The translations under genes and the position numbers were made by a program. This document shows, in pieces, positions 51,467 to 64,000 of a stretch of DNA of 64,000 bases. Below the pieces are notes generated by a model. It was not told the DNA's origin and did no database searches. It saw only the letters and a program-made list of their open reading frames with translations. Each line of letters opens with the position of its first letter. The first letter of the stretch is position 1. Origin of the DNA: Circinella minor (taxonomy: Eukaryota; Mucoromycota; Mucoromycetes; Mucorales; Lichtheimiaceae); the NCBI GenBank assembly GCA_016758965.1, contig JAEPRB010000015.1, positions 1 to 64,000 on the forward strand, written 5' to 3'.

Positions 51467-53110
51467 AGGTTAAGTGGAAGATTTTAAACAAATAACAATT
51501 ATTTTCCCTTAATCATTTTAAACATTTTACTAGAATCATTCCAACTCCACTAGCAAAATTTCAAAACCATTCATCTTGTTATCATCTTGTAGATAGAAAC
51601 AAATCAACTTTTTTTTTTTACTTTTACTTTTACTTTTTGTATTATTATCTAATAAATCATTATTCAATTTCAAGACATGTACTTGATTAGTAGACTATTG
51701 ATAAATTACTGTATAATAAGTATATGGGGTTAACATGTATATCATTAAGTACCACTTTCTTTGTAAATAGAAACAGAATAATAAATGTAGACAGTATTGT
51801 TCTTTTGCATAATGTCAACAAAGACAAAAAAAAATTTGAACTTGATGAAGACAAGTATTTTCTTTTTGCTACGACTTTATAGAAAGCATTGATCCAGCAG
51901 CAGCAGCATGAATCTTGGTTAAAAGTATGAAAAAAATATTGATTGAGTGATTGTTACACAGAATGATAAATACCTTCTATTATGATTGCTGATTTATAAG
52001 ATGAAATAATGGATGTTTTCTTTAATTGAGAGGATTTTGTTATGACTGATATTCTCAGGAATTAGCCAAGTTATGGTAAACCATTTGAATACATTATCAA
52101 TTCCCACCTCACTTGAAACAATCCTATCAATATTTATCACCACTCCTGGAGTTCAATTTTATCTTTCATCTTTTATATTGCCCCTAATGTAACTTGACTG
52201 TTTTTCTATTCTCCATCCTTTTCTTCTTTTTTTCCCTCTCATATTCTACTTTTTTTCCCCTTCATAAAACTATGATGTTAATAAATGATAACTTCATAAA
52301 AAAAAGCGCATTTTATTTACAAGTCCTTTTTAATCATATTCTCAACTCTCTTACCATTGTGATCTTAAACTTGGAGGGTCAAGTTAAAATAGGGGAATAT
52401 AAGGGCTCTGATAGTAACACGCTTTACTATAATCTTGGACAAAGAAATCTTATGCTCAACATAAAAGCTTTTCTTTGTTATTAACAACTATAAAATATAT
52501 CCCATCTACTCATTGTAAGCAAATTCTTTTTTTTTGTATGTGTGTGAAGGTATAGTATTCTTTTTGATGGATTTTAAACTATATCTCTTTTTATTAATAG
52601 TAATAGAACAATATATATCAAAAGAATGATATCCGAGCTTAAAAAAGCTCTGTGATTCAGAGAAAGAGAGTTTATAGAATTATATTCAATATTCCAAGCA
52701 TGTATGTTTTGCAATAAGTAATCTTCAAGAAGATAAATTCAAACTTGCATACAAAACGCGACATTCACACAACAGACGTGGTACACCAATTTAACTTGAC
52801 TTGGAGATGTTATTTGCTGAAGCAAAATTAAGGGTGGAAATTACTTCAAACGGTTGGGATACATTTGCTTTCTCTGTCTGACCAGCTGAAGCAGCATTTA
52901 CTATACATATCAATCCACTGACATTATAGCTTCTGTAAGCTCAAGTGAAAACGAGGAGGCTGAATCACCCAGTTACTTTGAACGATACAGAAAAAAAGGC
53001 CGAGTTAAACTTAAAAAGAAAAAGGCTATTATATGAATGCAGACTTGCAAGAAATATGGTAAATAAGGTTATGTTTGTTGATGTTTGTAAACTGATTAGC
53101 TAATATCTTT

Positions 53111-53406
53111 GCATAAACTTGAAATTTACGCCTAAAAAGAGAATTGGGGGTCCAAAAGTTATGACGTGTAAGCTGAAAAGAAGGTTAACTTGAGTAAACT
53201 TTATTTTTTGTTGTCACCTTTTTCTACAAGTAAATGAGATTATTAATTTAAAGGTACAGTAGAAAAACTTTTTGAGTAATTAAGAGTAGAAAAGAGAAAA
53301 CAAAGAGAAGCAATGATTTGATTTTCGATAGTAATGAATTTCTTTGACATCCCCCAATTTTGATTTTAGTCCCAGATCTTTTTAGGCGCAAATTTCAAGT
53401 TTATGC
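53111..53406. repeat. Inverted-repeat (foldback/MITE-like) element
   Basis: The left arm 53111-53140 and right arm 53377-53406 (read on the minus strand) are 30 bp long and match at 29 positions, starting GCATAAACTTGAAATTT. A further GGGGG-containing block follows in both arms but is displaced by about 15 bases. A diverged copy of the arm lies near 54755-54785. This could be a small non-autonomous transposon or the stem of a larger one. Confidence 0.6.
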
Positions 53407-53718
53407 ATAATATCTTTCTGGCATTGGATATGTTCTGATATACGTAGGTCTTTTGGCTGACGTTTTATTTTTAAAACATAATAAGTTTAGCGAAAAACAA
53501 GTTGAGCCATTTGGATTGACACCTCTAAAGAACTTGCACCGTCAATTGACTAATGGGCTCTTTAATAAAAAAGTGAAATTTACAAAAGACACTTAAATGA
53601 CAATATTGTAGAACTCTTAAGGATAAGACACTCGTGCTAATTATTGATTATTATACTCAATTGACAATCACCATCATTAATTCATTTTAATTTTATTTTA
53701 TTGCTTGTATTGCTCTAG

Positions 53719-53829
53719 GGAATTCGGTCCTGATACTGAAAGCACCCGATCATTGAAGGAAAGTATCAATAATTTAGCTAGACAAGCGGATAATCTGGAT
53801 TATACACGTATCGATATTCTGATCAATTA
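53719..53829 (+). pseudogene. Coding-like exon relic, unassigned
   Basis: A 37-codon stretch reads EFGPDTESTRSLKESINNLA...LDYTRIDILIN. It is preceded by CTCTAG and followed by GTAAGT, like a genuine exon. Other plus-strand coding-like pieces lie at 52932-53036 (Ser/Glu then Lys/Arg-rich), 53411-53596 (IYVGLLADVLFLKH...) and after 53950. No single in-phase gene model joins them. They may be remains of one decayed gene or exons of an unusual real one. Function unknown. Confidence 0.3.
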
Positions 53830-56728
53830 GTAAGTCAAATGGATCTTTTCTAATTTTTTTAGCTTCTTTTTTTTTTACCTCTCCTTGTGCAAACCCATCA
53901 TAAACCCACATTTATTACTAACATTTTTCTTTATTTAACTGTAAGAGCATCCGAAAAGGAGTCGCCAAAAATTCGAGTCACCAAATTTAAGAAGATTATC
54001 ACCATTGCTAAATTGCGAAGAAAAATTTAGTAATACCTTTGGATACGTTCAGAATCCAAATTCTTGGAAGGGTTGGGATCTACAGATAGATCGGGTTCTT
54101 TTGATCTGTTATCAAATTTTCCTTCGTCTACCCCAGTGGATGAAGAGCTTGGTGAAGCAGAATCACAAAAGACTATATATGGACCCTCTTTTATAACCTC
54201 TTTTCTACCATTTACAAAATAAAGACAAATATTATCTCCAGTGGTATGATGCATATAAACCAACACCTTATAAAACTTGTAACAACCAATTATTCATAAT
54301 TATGGATTTTTTCTTCTCTGTTTTAGGTTGAATAAACTAGTGTCAGGGACAAGTGTTCGAAGATCGGATGGAAATTTATATTGAATAAATCAACGAAAAG
54401 TGAGTAGCTCAATCGGTGACGTAGGAATCAAGCCTGAACAAAGTGAATTGACAAAATGTCATGAAGATATGACTTGGTTGATATCTTTTGGCTAACAAAC
54501 CTTAACACAAAACTTAATTCAGTGACAGCAATTCAAGTAGTTGGCATGTAGTTAAGTTAATTTCAGTATATCACTTGATAAGTTTTTTTCTGAATCTTTA
54601 TTTTTTTTTTATTCCATAATAGACTATTATATTTCATTTTATTATTCATGAAGATGTATCATGTTGATTTAATGATTGAACCGTACGTATTCATTCAAGG
54701 TTCCCAAATACGATGATCAGTTGTCACAGATTCTTAGCCATTGGATCATCTTAAGACTTCAAAATTTGAATTTTGCGCCCAAAAATAGGAAAAATAAAAT
54801 CTTTTTTTAAAAGAAAAAATCTATTACCTAACCTCATCATGCTGATATATAGTGAAGCGTTTACTGTGTAATTGAGAAATTTCGTATAAAGATATAAAAT
54901 AAAGAAGAATCAATACACTATGTAGTCATATTTGTATAATAAATTAAGTGAAATAGAATAGAAATTTGGGTTGATATTTAAGAGTTCTTATATTCAGGAA
55001 TATTACGTCTGAATCCACAAGAGAGAAAATTTTTAATGAATTTATGCTCAAAGAAAACTATTGTCGCGTCAATTATTTAATTGTTAAAAAACTAAAAGAA
55101 AAAAGGTAAAAAGGTAGAACTGAAGTGAAGATTTATTTGAATTTATTTCGTGCTATTTATACTATTTGCAATGACGGAAATCTTCCATTGCTTCGTCGTA
55201 AAAATATCGTTGCTTCGACAGAAATGTGTCATAACTTCGATACAAATGTGTCGTTGCGCGCACTAACGATATCACGTAATTTGGTTGTTTGTGATACTAT
55301 ACGTAGTAGGGATACAAATAATACTAATATTAATAAGGATAATAGGAATAATAATAATAATAATGATAACGATGTTAGTATAAAAATGTCTTCAATTTTT
55401 ATACGCTACAATAATCAAGGAACGATAATTTTAATATAACAAATACTTAATAAGCATCTACCGTTTATTTAATTCAAAGACATGTAAAGAAAAAACAGTT
55501 CTCCGAGTGATGTATATTTTATTAGTTTTTACACTTGGCTGAATTTTTAGTCTTCGTTAACGCTCTTTTCGTTACACACACACACACACACAAGTCTCAC
55601 AGCGCTCACTCCTCCAACTTTCAAATTAAACTGTTACTGTAATATCATTATCATTATCAAAAAAAAAAATTGTTTTGTATAAATTCATAAATATATAAAT
55701 ACAATTTTCTTGAGTTTGATGGTATGTTGAGTGTATTTTAGTTGTCACTAAAAAGATTTTTTGATATTGTTTGGAGAAGACAAAAAAAAAAGGTTCGTTT
55801 TCCCAAACACATGTTTTACATATATCATACGATACAATAACTTTTAAATGTATTTTGGAATGAGTACTTGATTATAGAAAATTATGCTGATCCAATAAAA
55901 GTCACATTGTTCTTCCGAGAATTACCTAATTGATCTGTACTCCTTTAAGCGCAAAACGCGGGAATTGATTATTTTCCCTTCTTGGTAAATACTAAATAGT
56001 ATAAATTTATTCTATTATAAAAAAAAGCCACTAAACCAGGCTTTTGTATCTATTATAGAAATATTGATCTATATATCTTCAAACAATAAAGGATAAATCA
56101 TCTGGTTATCATTTTAACTTAACATGGCTATCGTTAATATGTTACAATATATTATATTAAGCCAACAAAACATTTTTTTTCTCTCTTTTGCCTGTTTTTA
56201 CCTTTTTTTTATTAGTGTTGTTGGTATGGCTCGATCTTCGAATTTAACAGGTAACTCTCTTGTTTTAAAAAGTTCATCATTTTATATATTTATAGCATTT
56301 AATTCACATTTTCTTCCATTTATCTATAATATATTATAAACAATTCTTATACTACGAAGAGAAAAGTTATATATAATGCCCTAAAAGGTTGAGTTACTGT
56401 GATACATAAATCATGTGCTTGATTATAACTGTGAGCTATTTAACATGGCGTAACAGTAGCGTGGCCCATTTGACCTGATTTGTTTAGTGTGTACTATGGA
56501 AAGTACGTATAATTCTTCGGAGGGAACTCACTTTCTCAACATAAATCCAATCTATATTTTCGATTCTGAAAAGAATAAACATCAACAAATAAATAAATAG
56601 AGTTGCGTTTTTTTATTTTTGTATTTTTTGATAAATAGAGATTATCGATTTTTGTTTTCTTTCTTATTCAACTTCTCTCAAAAAATTTTTATTCTTCTAC
56701 TAAACTATATTAAATAACAAGAGTCATT

Positions 56729-59430
56729 ATGTCAACTGAAAAAGGTGAAATAAGGAATACTGCTACTGCTACTACATCATCATTATCATCATCATCAGGG
56801 GACCATGAGGAGTGTCAAGATAGTAGCGAAAAAACTGTTGGTACTGAAACATTTACAGTGGATGCTGAAGGAAAAGAAAGTAATAACAATAATAAAGATT
56901 ATGATATGGACATCGATTATACTTTATTGGTTAAAAAATTAGTTAGGTAAGTATATATACCCTTCTTTGCTTTTTTTATTGTAGAAAAATAATAATTTGT
57001 TATTATTATCAGAATGTTTCTTTTTTACATATACCTTTTACCAGTTCAAATATTCTTTTATTACTAAACGTGCATTAAATATATATGTATAGAAAGATTG
57101 ATTTGCGATTGATGCCCCTGATTGCAGCAATGCAAATGTTGAGCATTTATCAACTGTATGTGTCAGATATATGCAAAAGAAAAAAAAAAGAAAGTTTCTC
57201 TTATCTTTATAGGAAAAAAGACTTACGTTTCTTCTATGATTATATCTATATAATAGATCGGTAATCACCAATGCAAAGTTAGGAGGACTGGAAGATGATT
57301 TAAATATGACAGATATTGAATATCGTTGGTGTTTATCTATTTATTACTTTGGTTTTATATTATTTGAAGTACCAAGTAACATTATTCTGCGTCGATGGAA
57401 ACCTTCTTATTATCTTTCCTTTTTGGTCCTGTAAGATAATTATTTAATAACAACAACAACAAAAAACAAGTTCTTTTTTTTTTCTTACTAATAATTGCAA
57501 ATTGTCATTATTACTATATAAGTACTTGGGGTATTGTTGTAATGTCAGCTGCTGGAGTAACCAGTGCTGCTGGATTGCTGGTGTCTCGATTTATGCTTGG
57601 TGCAATGGAAGCTGGTATAATTTGTACATTTTATATTGAATCAATAAGAGAAAGTTTTTGTTTCTTGTAACAATGATAAATGTTTTAAAGGTGTGATATA
57701 ATTATTACTCATATCATAGCATATTAATAAAAAATTATGTAGGATATGTTCCCGGTATTGCGTAAGATATTATCAAGTATATACAAAAAAAGTTGTTTTT
57801 CTAACCTTGAAACAATTAATAATATGAAATTAGATATTATATTTCTCTTTGGTATACTCGTCAAGAATATGCTCAACGATCAGGTTTACCATATACTCTT
57901 GGATGTATTGCTGCTGCAACAGGTGGTTTAATTGCTTTTGGTATTACCTTTATATCAACAGATCGATTAAATACATGGCAATGGTAATTATTTATTTACA
58001 ACTACATAGTATAATAATCTTGTTTTTCATTTATAATAGTAATTCTGACCACATTTTCGTTATTTTTATTTTATAAATTGCATAGGATGTTTATTATTGA
58101 AGGTGCTCCATGCATTGCTCTTGCGATTCTTTGCTTTGTTTTTCTTCCAGATAAACCTGAGACAGCCGAGTTCTTCGATGAAGAAGAACGAAAGATGGAA
58201 ATTAAGCGATTAGCTGCTGGTATGGGTGAAAGTTTGAAAGAAAAAAAAACCTTGAGTGCTAGTTATACTGGGTTAAAATCTACCCAGTTTATAATATATG
58301 TTTTCTTTGTTATGGGATTATATAATTACTAATATACATGTAAAGATCTAGGAGCCGGTGACGACCATTCTTGGTCATGGGATCAAGTCATTTCAGTATT
58401 TACTGATTGGAAATCGTATATGTTTACACTGACAAACATTACTGGTTCTGTAAGTGGTGTCGGTGTAACTATTGCTCTACCTTCAATAATTGCTGGATTA
58501 GGTTCTTGGACACCTCAAGTATCATTAGCATTAACTGTTCCACCTTATATCTTGGGTTGTATTTTAACTCTTGTTCTCTGTCGGACGTCAGGTAAAATAA
58601 AATTAGTATGGTATTAATATGAAGAAGATCTTTATCTATTTATTTGAAGATATATAATAACAACAAACTCTTTTTAATAATAATTATGATAGATAAATAT
58701 TTTGAACGAGGATATCATATTATTGGTGGAAGTTTTCTTCGACTTATTGGTTTACTTTTATTAATGTTTGTTCCAATTGATCAAGTTGGTGTACGCTATT
58801 TTGCAGTATGTATTTCTGCTGCACCTTCAGTAAGTAATATACTTTAAAAGAACGAAATGTCAAAAATAGAATACTAATACACAACAATTCATGATTATTG
58901 ACTGTGAAAAAAAACCAATCTCTTTATTATTATTATTATTATTACTCTTTTATTTAGTACACACTATTAGCAATTAGAACTGCATGGTTAAGTAATAATT
59001 TGTAAATAACCAAGTTCTTTTTTTTTAAACGTATTATGTATTGCAAATTACTAATAGATAAGCATTCACATATATACATAAAAATTAATAATATGCATAT
59101 ATTTTTCTTATATCAACATGTACATAAAGTTCTGGTATGACACGGCGTGCAGTTGCATGTGGATTTATTCAAGGTTTTGGATCTATTGGTTCTGCTATCG
59201 GTGGTCAAGTTTATTTTGATGGGCCTCGTTTCTTTTGGGGACATACAATTGCATTTATATTCTTGGCTGTTGAAATAATTCTTACGTTTATAATGCGACT
59301 GCTGTTCCAGTATGTAAACAAAAAACGAGACAAGATGACTCTTGATGAAAAACAACAAGTGATTAGAAAATATGGAAATAAACCAGAATTACTTGGAGAC
59401 CGTCATCCCGATTTTCGCTATGTCTTGTAA
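56729..59430 (+). CDS. MFS permease, Dal5/allantoate (anion:cation symporter) family
   Basis: Predicted 525-aa, 12-helix membrane transporter for small carboxylates or ureides. Eleven exons in phase: 56729-56946, 57093-57155, 57257-57430, 57523-57614, 57743-57761 (19 nt), 57834-57983, 58086-58219, 58346-58591, 58693-58829, 58958-59001, 59130-59430. The N-tail is Ser/Thr/acidic. Family motifs: RKIDLRLMPLIAAMQ at helix 1, NAKLGGLEDDL, FEVPSNIILRR, RFMLGAMEAGYVPGIAYYISLWYTRQEYAQR (rebuilt across the 19-nt exon), WQWMFIIEGAP, FLPDKPETAEF, and SGMTRRAVACGFIQGFGSIGSAIGG in the second half. The join at 58219/58346 gives RLAADLGAGDDHSWSW, as in relatives; acceptor 58352 is an alternative. Dal5-like in type; substrate not certain. 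Confidence 0.9.
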
Positions 59431-60607
59431 TACTAATAATTCCTTATTTCATTTCTGGTAATTTTTTGAAACCTCTCGTTTGATTATCTTATTTTTATAA
59501 CTGCATTATAACTATTCTATACCTTTTATAAGAGTCTTTTTTTTTTACCTTGGGTGTATTATTATCATTATATAATATTATTAAACTTATTTTATTGGGG
59601 AGTTAGTATGTAAATATTTAATTTTAGCTTGTTGAATAAGAATATATGTATCCAACAAAGAGTATAGAATCAACGTGTGACGATTCAACAATATGAATTG
59701 AATATATTAAAGTGCACACATAAGGCTATATAGAAATAGTTTATGAGCACTAATTTGTTATTATATGAGTGTGCTTATGTTAATAGCACTCAGAAAAGAA
59801 ATGTTTTTCAAAATTACCTTCAGCGACAACAGTGCACAACACCAAACAATTATTTCATGTTTTTGTTTGTTTATCGGTTTGGTTTAGTATACGTACATTA
59901 GATATAACAATAAAGAAACAATGAATTATCTACTACTGAAATCTTATAAAGTGATGCATTGATTTCATTATAGGATTTAAATACCTATATGCACTACACA
60001 ATCACGAACATTCTTTTCCGAATATGTATATTGTGAGGTGAGAAGTACTGAATAGTCATATTAAAACATACAACAACAACTACAAATTATTGATTATTCA
60101 ATTATATTAAAATATCAAACAACCAAACAAAAAAAAATTATTAATACACTCTTTCTTTTAATAGTTTATTATCAAAAACATTTAAAATCATATAAAGAGT
60201 AGCTATTCTAAAAATTGAACAAGCATATCAACTTTTATATTATAGAATTTATTGAAGAAGAAGTGGAGGGGGGGGAGGAAAGAGAGATAAGAATATACAA
60301 AAATCATGCAATATAAATAAATAAAATAAAATAAAAACCTCTTAAGAAGTGTAATGGTAATTTTGGAACGATTCCCCCCTTCCCAAGTTTTTAAAATCCA
60401 GCCAACAATATCATCTGGAAGGCCTTTCATCATAGTATCACCCCTCTTTTCGGTCAACAAGGTAAATTAGAACGATACATTACATACCTAACCATACCGC
60501 ATCTCGTTCAATCCATCCATCCATCCATTCGTTTATTTTATTCATCCATAGATTTATATAAATTCTGACTTGTTTTTTTTTTTAAAAAAAAAACCCTCTT
60601 TTATAGA
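59431..60607. promoter_or_regulatory. Spacer with ubiquitin-L40 promoter
   Basis: 3' region of the permease, then the upstream region of the ubiquitin-L40 gene. A minus-strand open frame at 60203-60460 has no motif and runs through Phe/Tyr-rich sequence, so it is not called. CCATC repeats (CATCCATCCATCCATTCG) lie near 60515-60531 and a T8-10 tract just before the ATG. Confidence 0.45.
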
Positions 60608-61289
<682 letters not shown>

Positions 61290-62138
61290 ACGATTTCGCT
61301 TCTTATTTCGACAATTATATTTATACGACACACATCTATATAATATATATACAACAACAACAACAACAACAAAAATCGAATTCATCTTTTTTTAACGTTA
61401 TTTTTTTTATGTTTCGATAATTACGACCTTTCTCTCTTTTTATTTTGTATATATATATATATATATATGAAACTCTTGCATAAAATAAAATAAAAATTTC
61501 GTTCTCATCATATAAAATCAATCAATACAACACTCAACAAATGTTATCATATAATAATACATATATGCATAAAAAAAAGAACAACTCCATTGTTATATAC
61601 TGCATTTTTCTCTTTTTTTTTAAAAAAAAAAGAATCTAACGAGAAAAAAGGAGATGTTTGTAAGAAACCTTTTTGTTTTTTTTTGTTCTTTTTTTTACGC
61701 GTATTTTTGATAGGGAAAAAAAGGAGATAGAAAGAGAACAAAGAGAGAGTGTGAGAAATGTAAAAAAAAAAAACTAAACTAAATGTGTGTGTATATGTTG
61801 TGAATGAAGAATAAAGGGAGTTTGAGGGGGAGGGGTTCAAAGGGGGAAGGGATAAAAAAAAAAAAGATAAAAAACGACTTTAATTTTTTGATTTCTTTTT
61901 CTCAATAAGTTTTTATATAATATATATATATATGAAGTTGTGTGATTTGAGTGTAAGTGAGTTGAGTGAGTAATAAATGTTGTTGCTGAATTGTTGAATT
62001 GTTGATTGAATAGAGAAGTAAAAAGAGAAGAAAAAAAAAGCAAAAGAAATAAAAAAAAATATTGAGATGGGAAAAAAAAGTAAAGTAGGATTGTATTTTT
62101 TTTCTTTTCGTATTTAAAATGTGCAAAAAAAAAAGAGT
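61290..62138. other. Convergent 3' spacer (ubiquitin-L40 / Ran)
   Basis: Untranslated 3' ends of two convergent genes. It contains a CAA repeat (about 61353-61372), TA runs and A/T homopolymers. Open frames are Phe/Tyr-rich artefacts. Confidence 0.6.
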
Positions 62139-63343
<1,205 letters not shown>

Positions 63344-64000
63344 ATCTTTTATATAAAAGAAGAAAAAAATAATCCATAATGGATTTAACGATTAATTAGA
63401 TGGATTTACATAAATAATGGATGGATGATAAATCTATTCTTCTTTTTACCTTTCAATTATTTATTATATAAAAAAAAGGGTTTTAGGATGTGAGTGTAGG
63501 GATGGAGAAAGAGGATTAAAGGGAATGTTGGAATGAATGACCCAAGAGAAGGCGGAGTTTTTATATAAGTTCGTCATCTGCTAAAACCGCAGTTGACTAA
63601 ACTATGTGCTACTTTATATATATTTATCACGGAATCGGCTACCCCCCCCTTGCATGATGATGATAATGATGATTCAGACCCAATCTTTTTTCCTTTTCCT
63701 TTTTCTTTGTTCTTTTTTATTATTATCCTTTTTAAAATAAATCCTTTTTTTTTTAATTCATAAACTTTGATTATTTTTCTAATAATTTAATTTAGTTTAT
63801 TCATGATATAATCATTGGATGCAGAGTAATAATAAAAAAAGGAATAGAAGAACCCCAACAAAAATTAAAGGAACAGGGAACTATTCTCTTCTCATATTCA
63901 ATATTTTGATTTAGGCTTTTATGGAACGGGATCCATATACAACAAGGAAAATAAAATTTGTTTATAGTACAATACGCTTTATTTTTATGTGTTATGGTCT
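63344..64000. promoter_or_regulatory. Upstream region of Ran gene
   Basis: Contains the GSP1 promoter. No further gene seen to the window end. Confidence 0.5.

Larger units (their letters stand above)
51467..56728. other. Gene-poor spacer with repeats and coding relics
   Basis: 5.3 kb without an intact gene. It contains an inverted-repeat element (53111-53406) and coding-like fragments on the plus strand between about 52932 and 54223. A 104-codon frame at 55125-55439 ends in an Asn-repeat and has no motif. A hydrophobic 71-codon frame at 56124-56339 is also unassigned. A CA run lies near 55577-55592. Confidence 0.5.

Noticed and set aside
52640..52656. Palindrome GAGCTTAAAAAAGCTC as a terminator-like hairpin
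   Set aside because: Isolated, no T-run follows and there is no gene to terminate; intrinsic terminators are not expected for fungal nuclear genes.
55125..55439. 104-codon plus-strand open frame
   Set aside because: Contains an ATA/AAT repeat-derived Asn tract and no recognisable domain; insufficient evidence for a gene.
60203..60460. 85-codon minus-strand open frame starting MLTEKRGDTMMKGLPDD
   Set aside because: Only the first 35 residues look protein-like; the rest is Phe/Tyr/Leu from T-runs. No supporting splice sites were found.

Overview
The window looks like nuclear DNA of an early-diverging fungus, most likely Mucoromycota (Mucorales-like). It is very AT-rich. Genes are split by many short GT-AG introns, usually about 50-180 nt. 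Proteins carry long Asn/Gln/Ser low-complexity tracts, and intergenic DNA is full of poly-T/poly-A runs. The gene content is fungal: a rubredoxin-tailed 3-hydroxyanthranilate dioxygenase, YKT6, GSP1/Ran, a ubiquitin-L40 fusion, a Dal5-type permease and an A-T-R NRPS-like reductase. No prokaryotic operons, rRNA, tRNA or CRISPR arrays were recognised. Exon joins were inferred by eye from splice consensus, reading-frame phase and conserved protein motifs. There is no transcript support.

Layout, left to right. 0.2-1.7 kb (-): two-finger C2H2 regulator. 1.7-5.7 kb: no gene seen. 5.7-9.9 kb (+): a 1274-aa adenylation-carrier-reductase enzyme. 11.1-13.8 kb (+): DHA1-type MFS transporter. 13.8-16.2 kb: gene-poor, with a probable LINE scrap. 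16.2-17.7 kb (-): triose-phosphate-translocator-type transporter with a 19-nt exon. 18.9-19.9 kb (-): three-repeat Myb/SANT protein. 21.2-22.7 kb (-): Ser/Thr kinase. 24.1-27.4 kb (-): multidomain ankyrin/DysF/FYVE/C2HC/RING protein. 27.9-29.0 kb (-): YKT6 SNARE. 31.1-32.7 kb (-): FAD monooxygenase. 33.3-35.7 kb (+): F-box protein. 36.8-39.2 kb: decayed piggyBac-like transposon. 39.7-40.9 kb (+): O-methyltransferase. 42.0-42.8 kb: complete pogo/mariner-type MITE.

44.0-44.7 kb (-): nucleoside diphosphate kinase. 45.0-45.7 kb (-): 3-hydroxyanthranilate dioxygenase. 46.5-47.7 kb (+): HGPRT. 47.9-48.5 kb (-): CMC1-like twin Cx9C protein. 49.3-51.5 kb (+): archaeal-type cofactor-independent phosphoglycerate mutase. 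51.5-56.7 kb: gene-poor, with an inverted-repeat element and coding relics. 56.7-59.4 kb (+): Dal5-type permease. 60.6-61.3 kb (+): ubiquitin-L40. 62.1-63.3 kb (-): Ran GTPase.

The genes do not form an obvious pathway cluster. Housekeeping genes are concentrated after 44 kb. The first 41 kb are looser, with accessory genes separated by TE-littered spacers. The most unusual items are the ankyrin-DysF-FYVE-C2HC-RING protein, the A-T-R enzyme with an altered adenylate-binding loop, the archaeal-type phosphoglycerate mutase, micro-exons of 15-19 nt in three genes, a neat TA-flanked MITE, and an F-box gene whose retained intron would swap the C-terminus.
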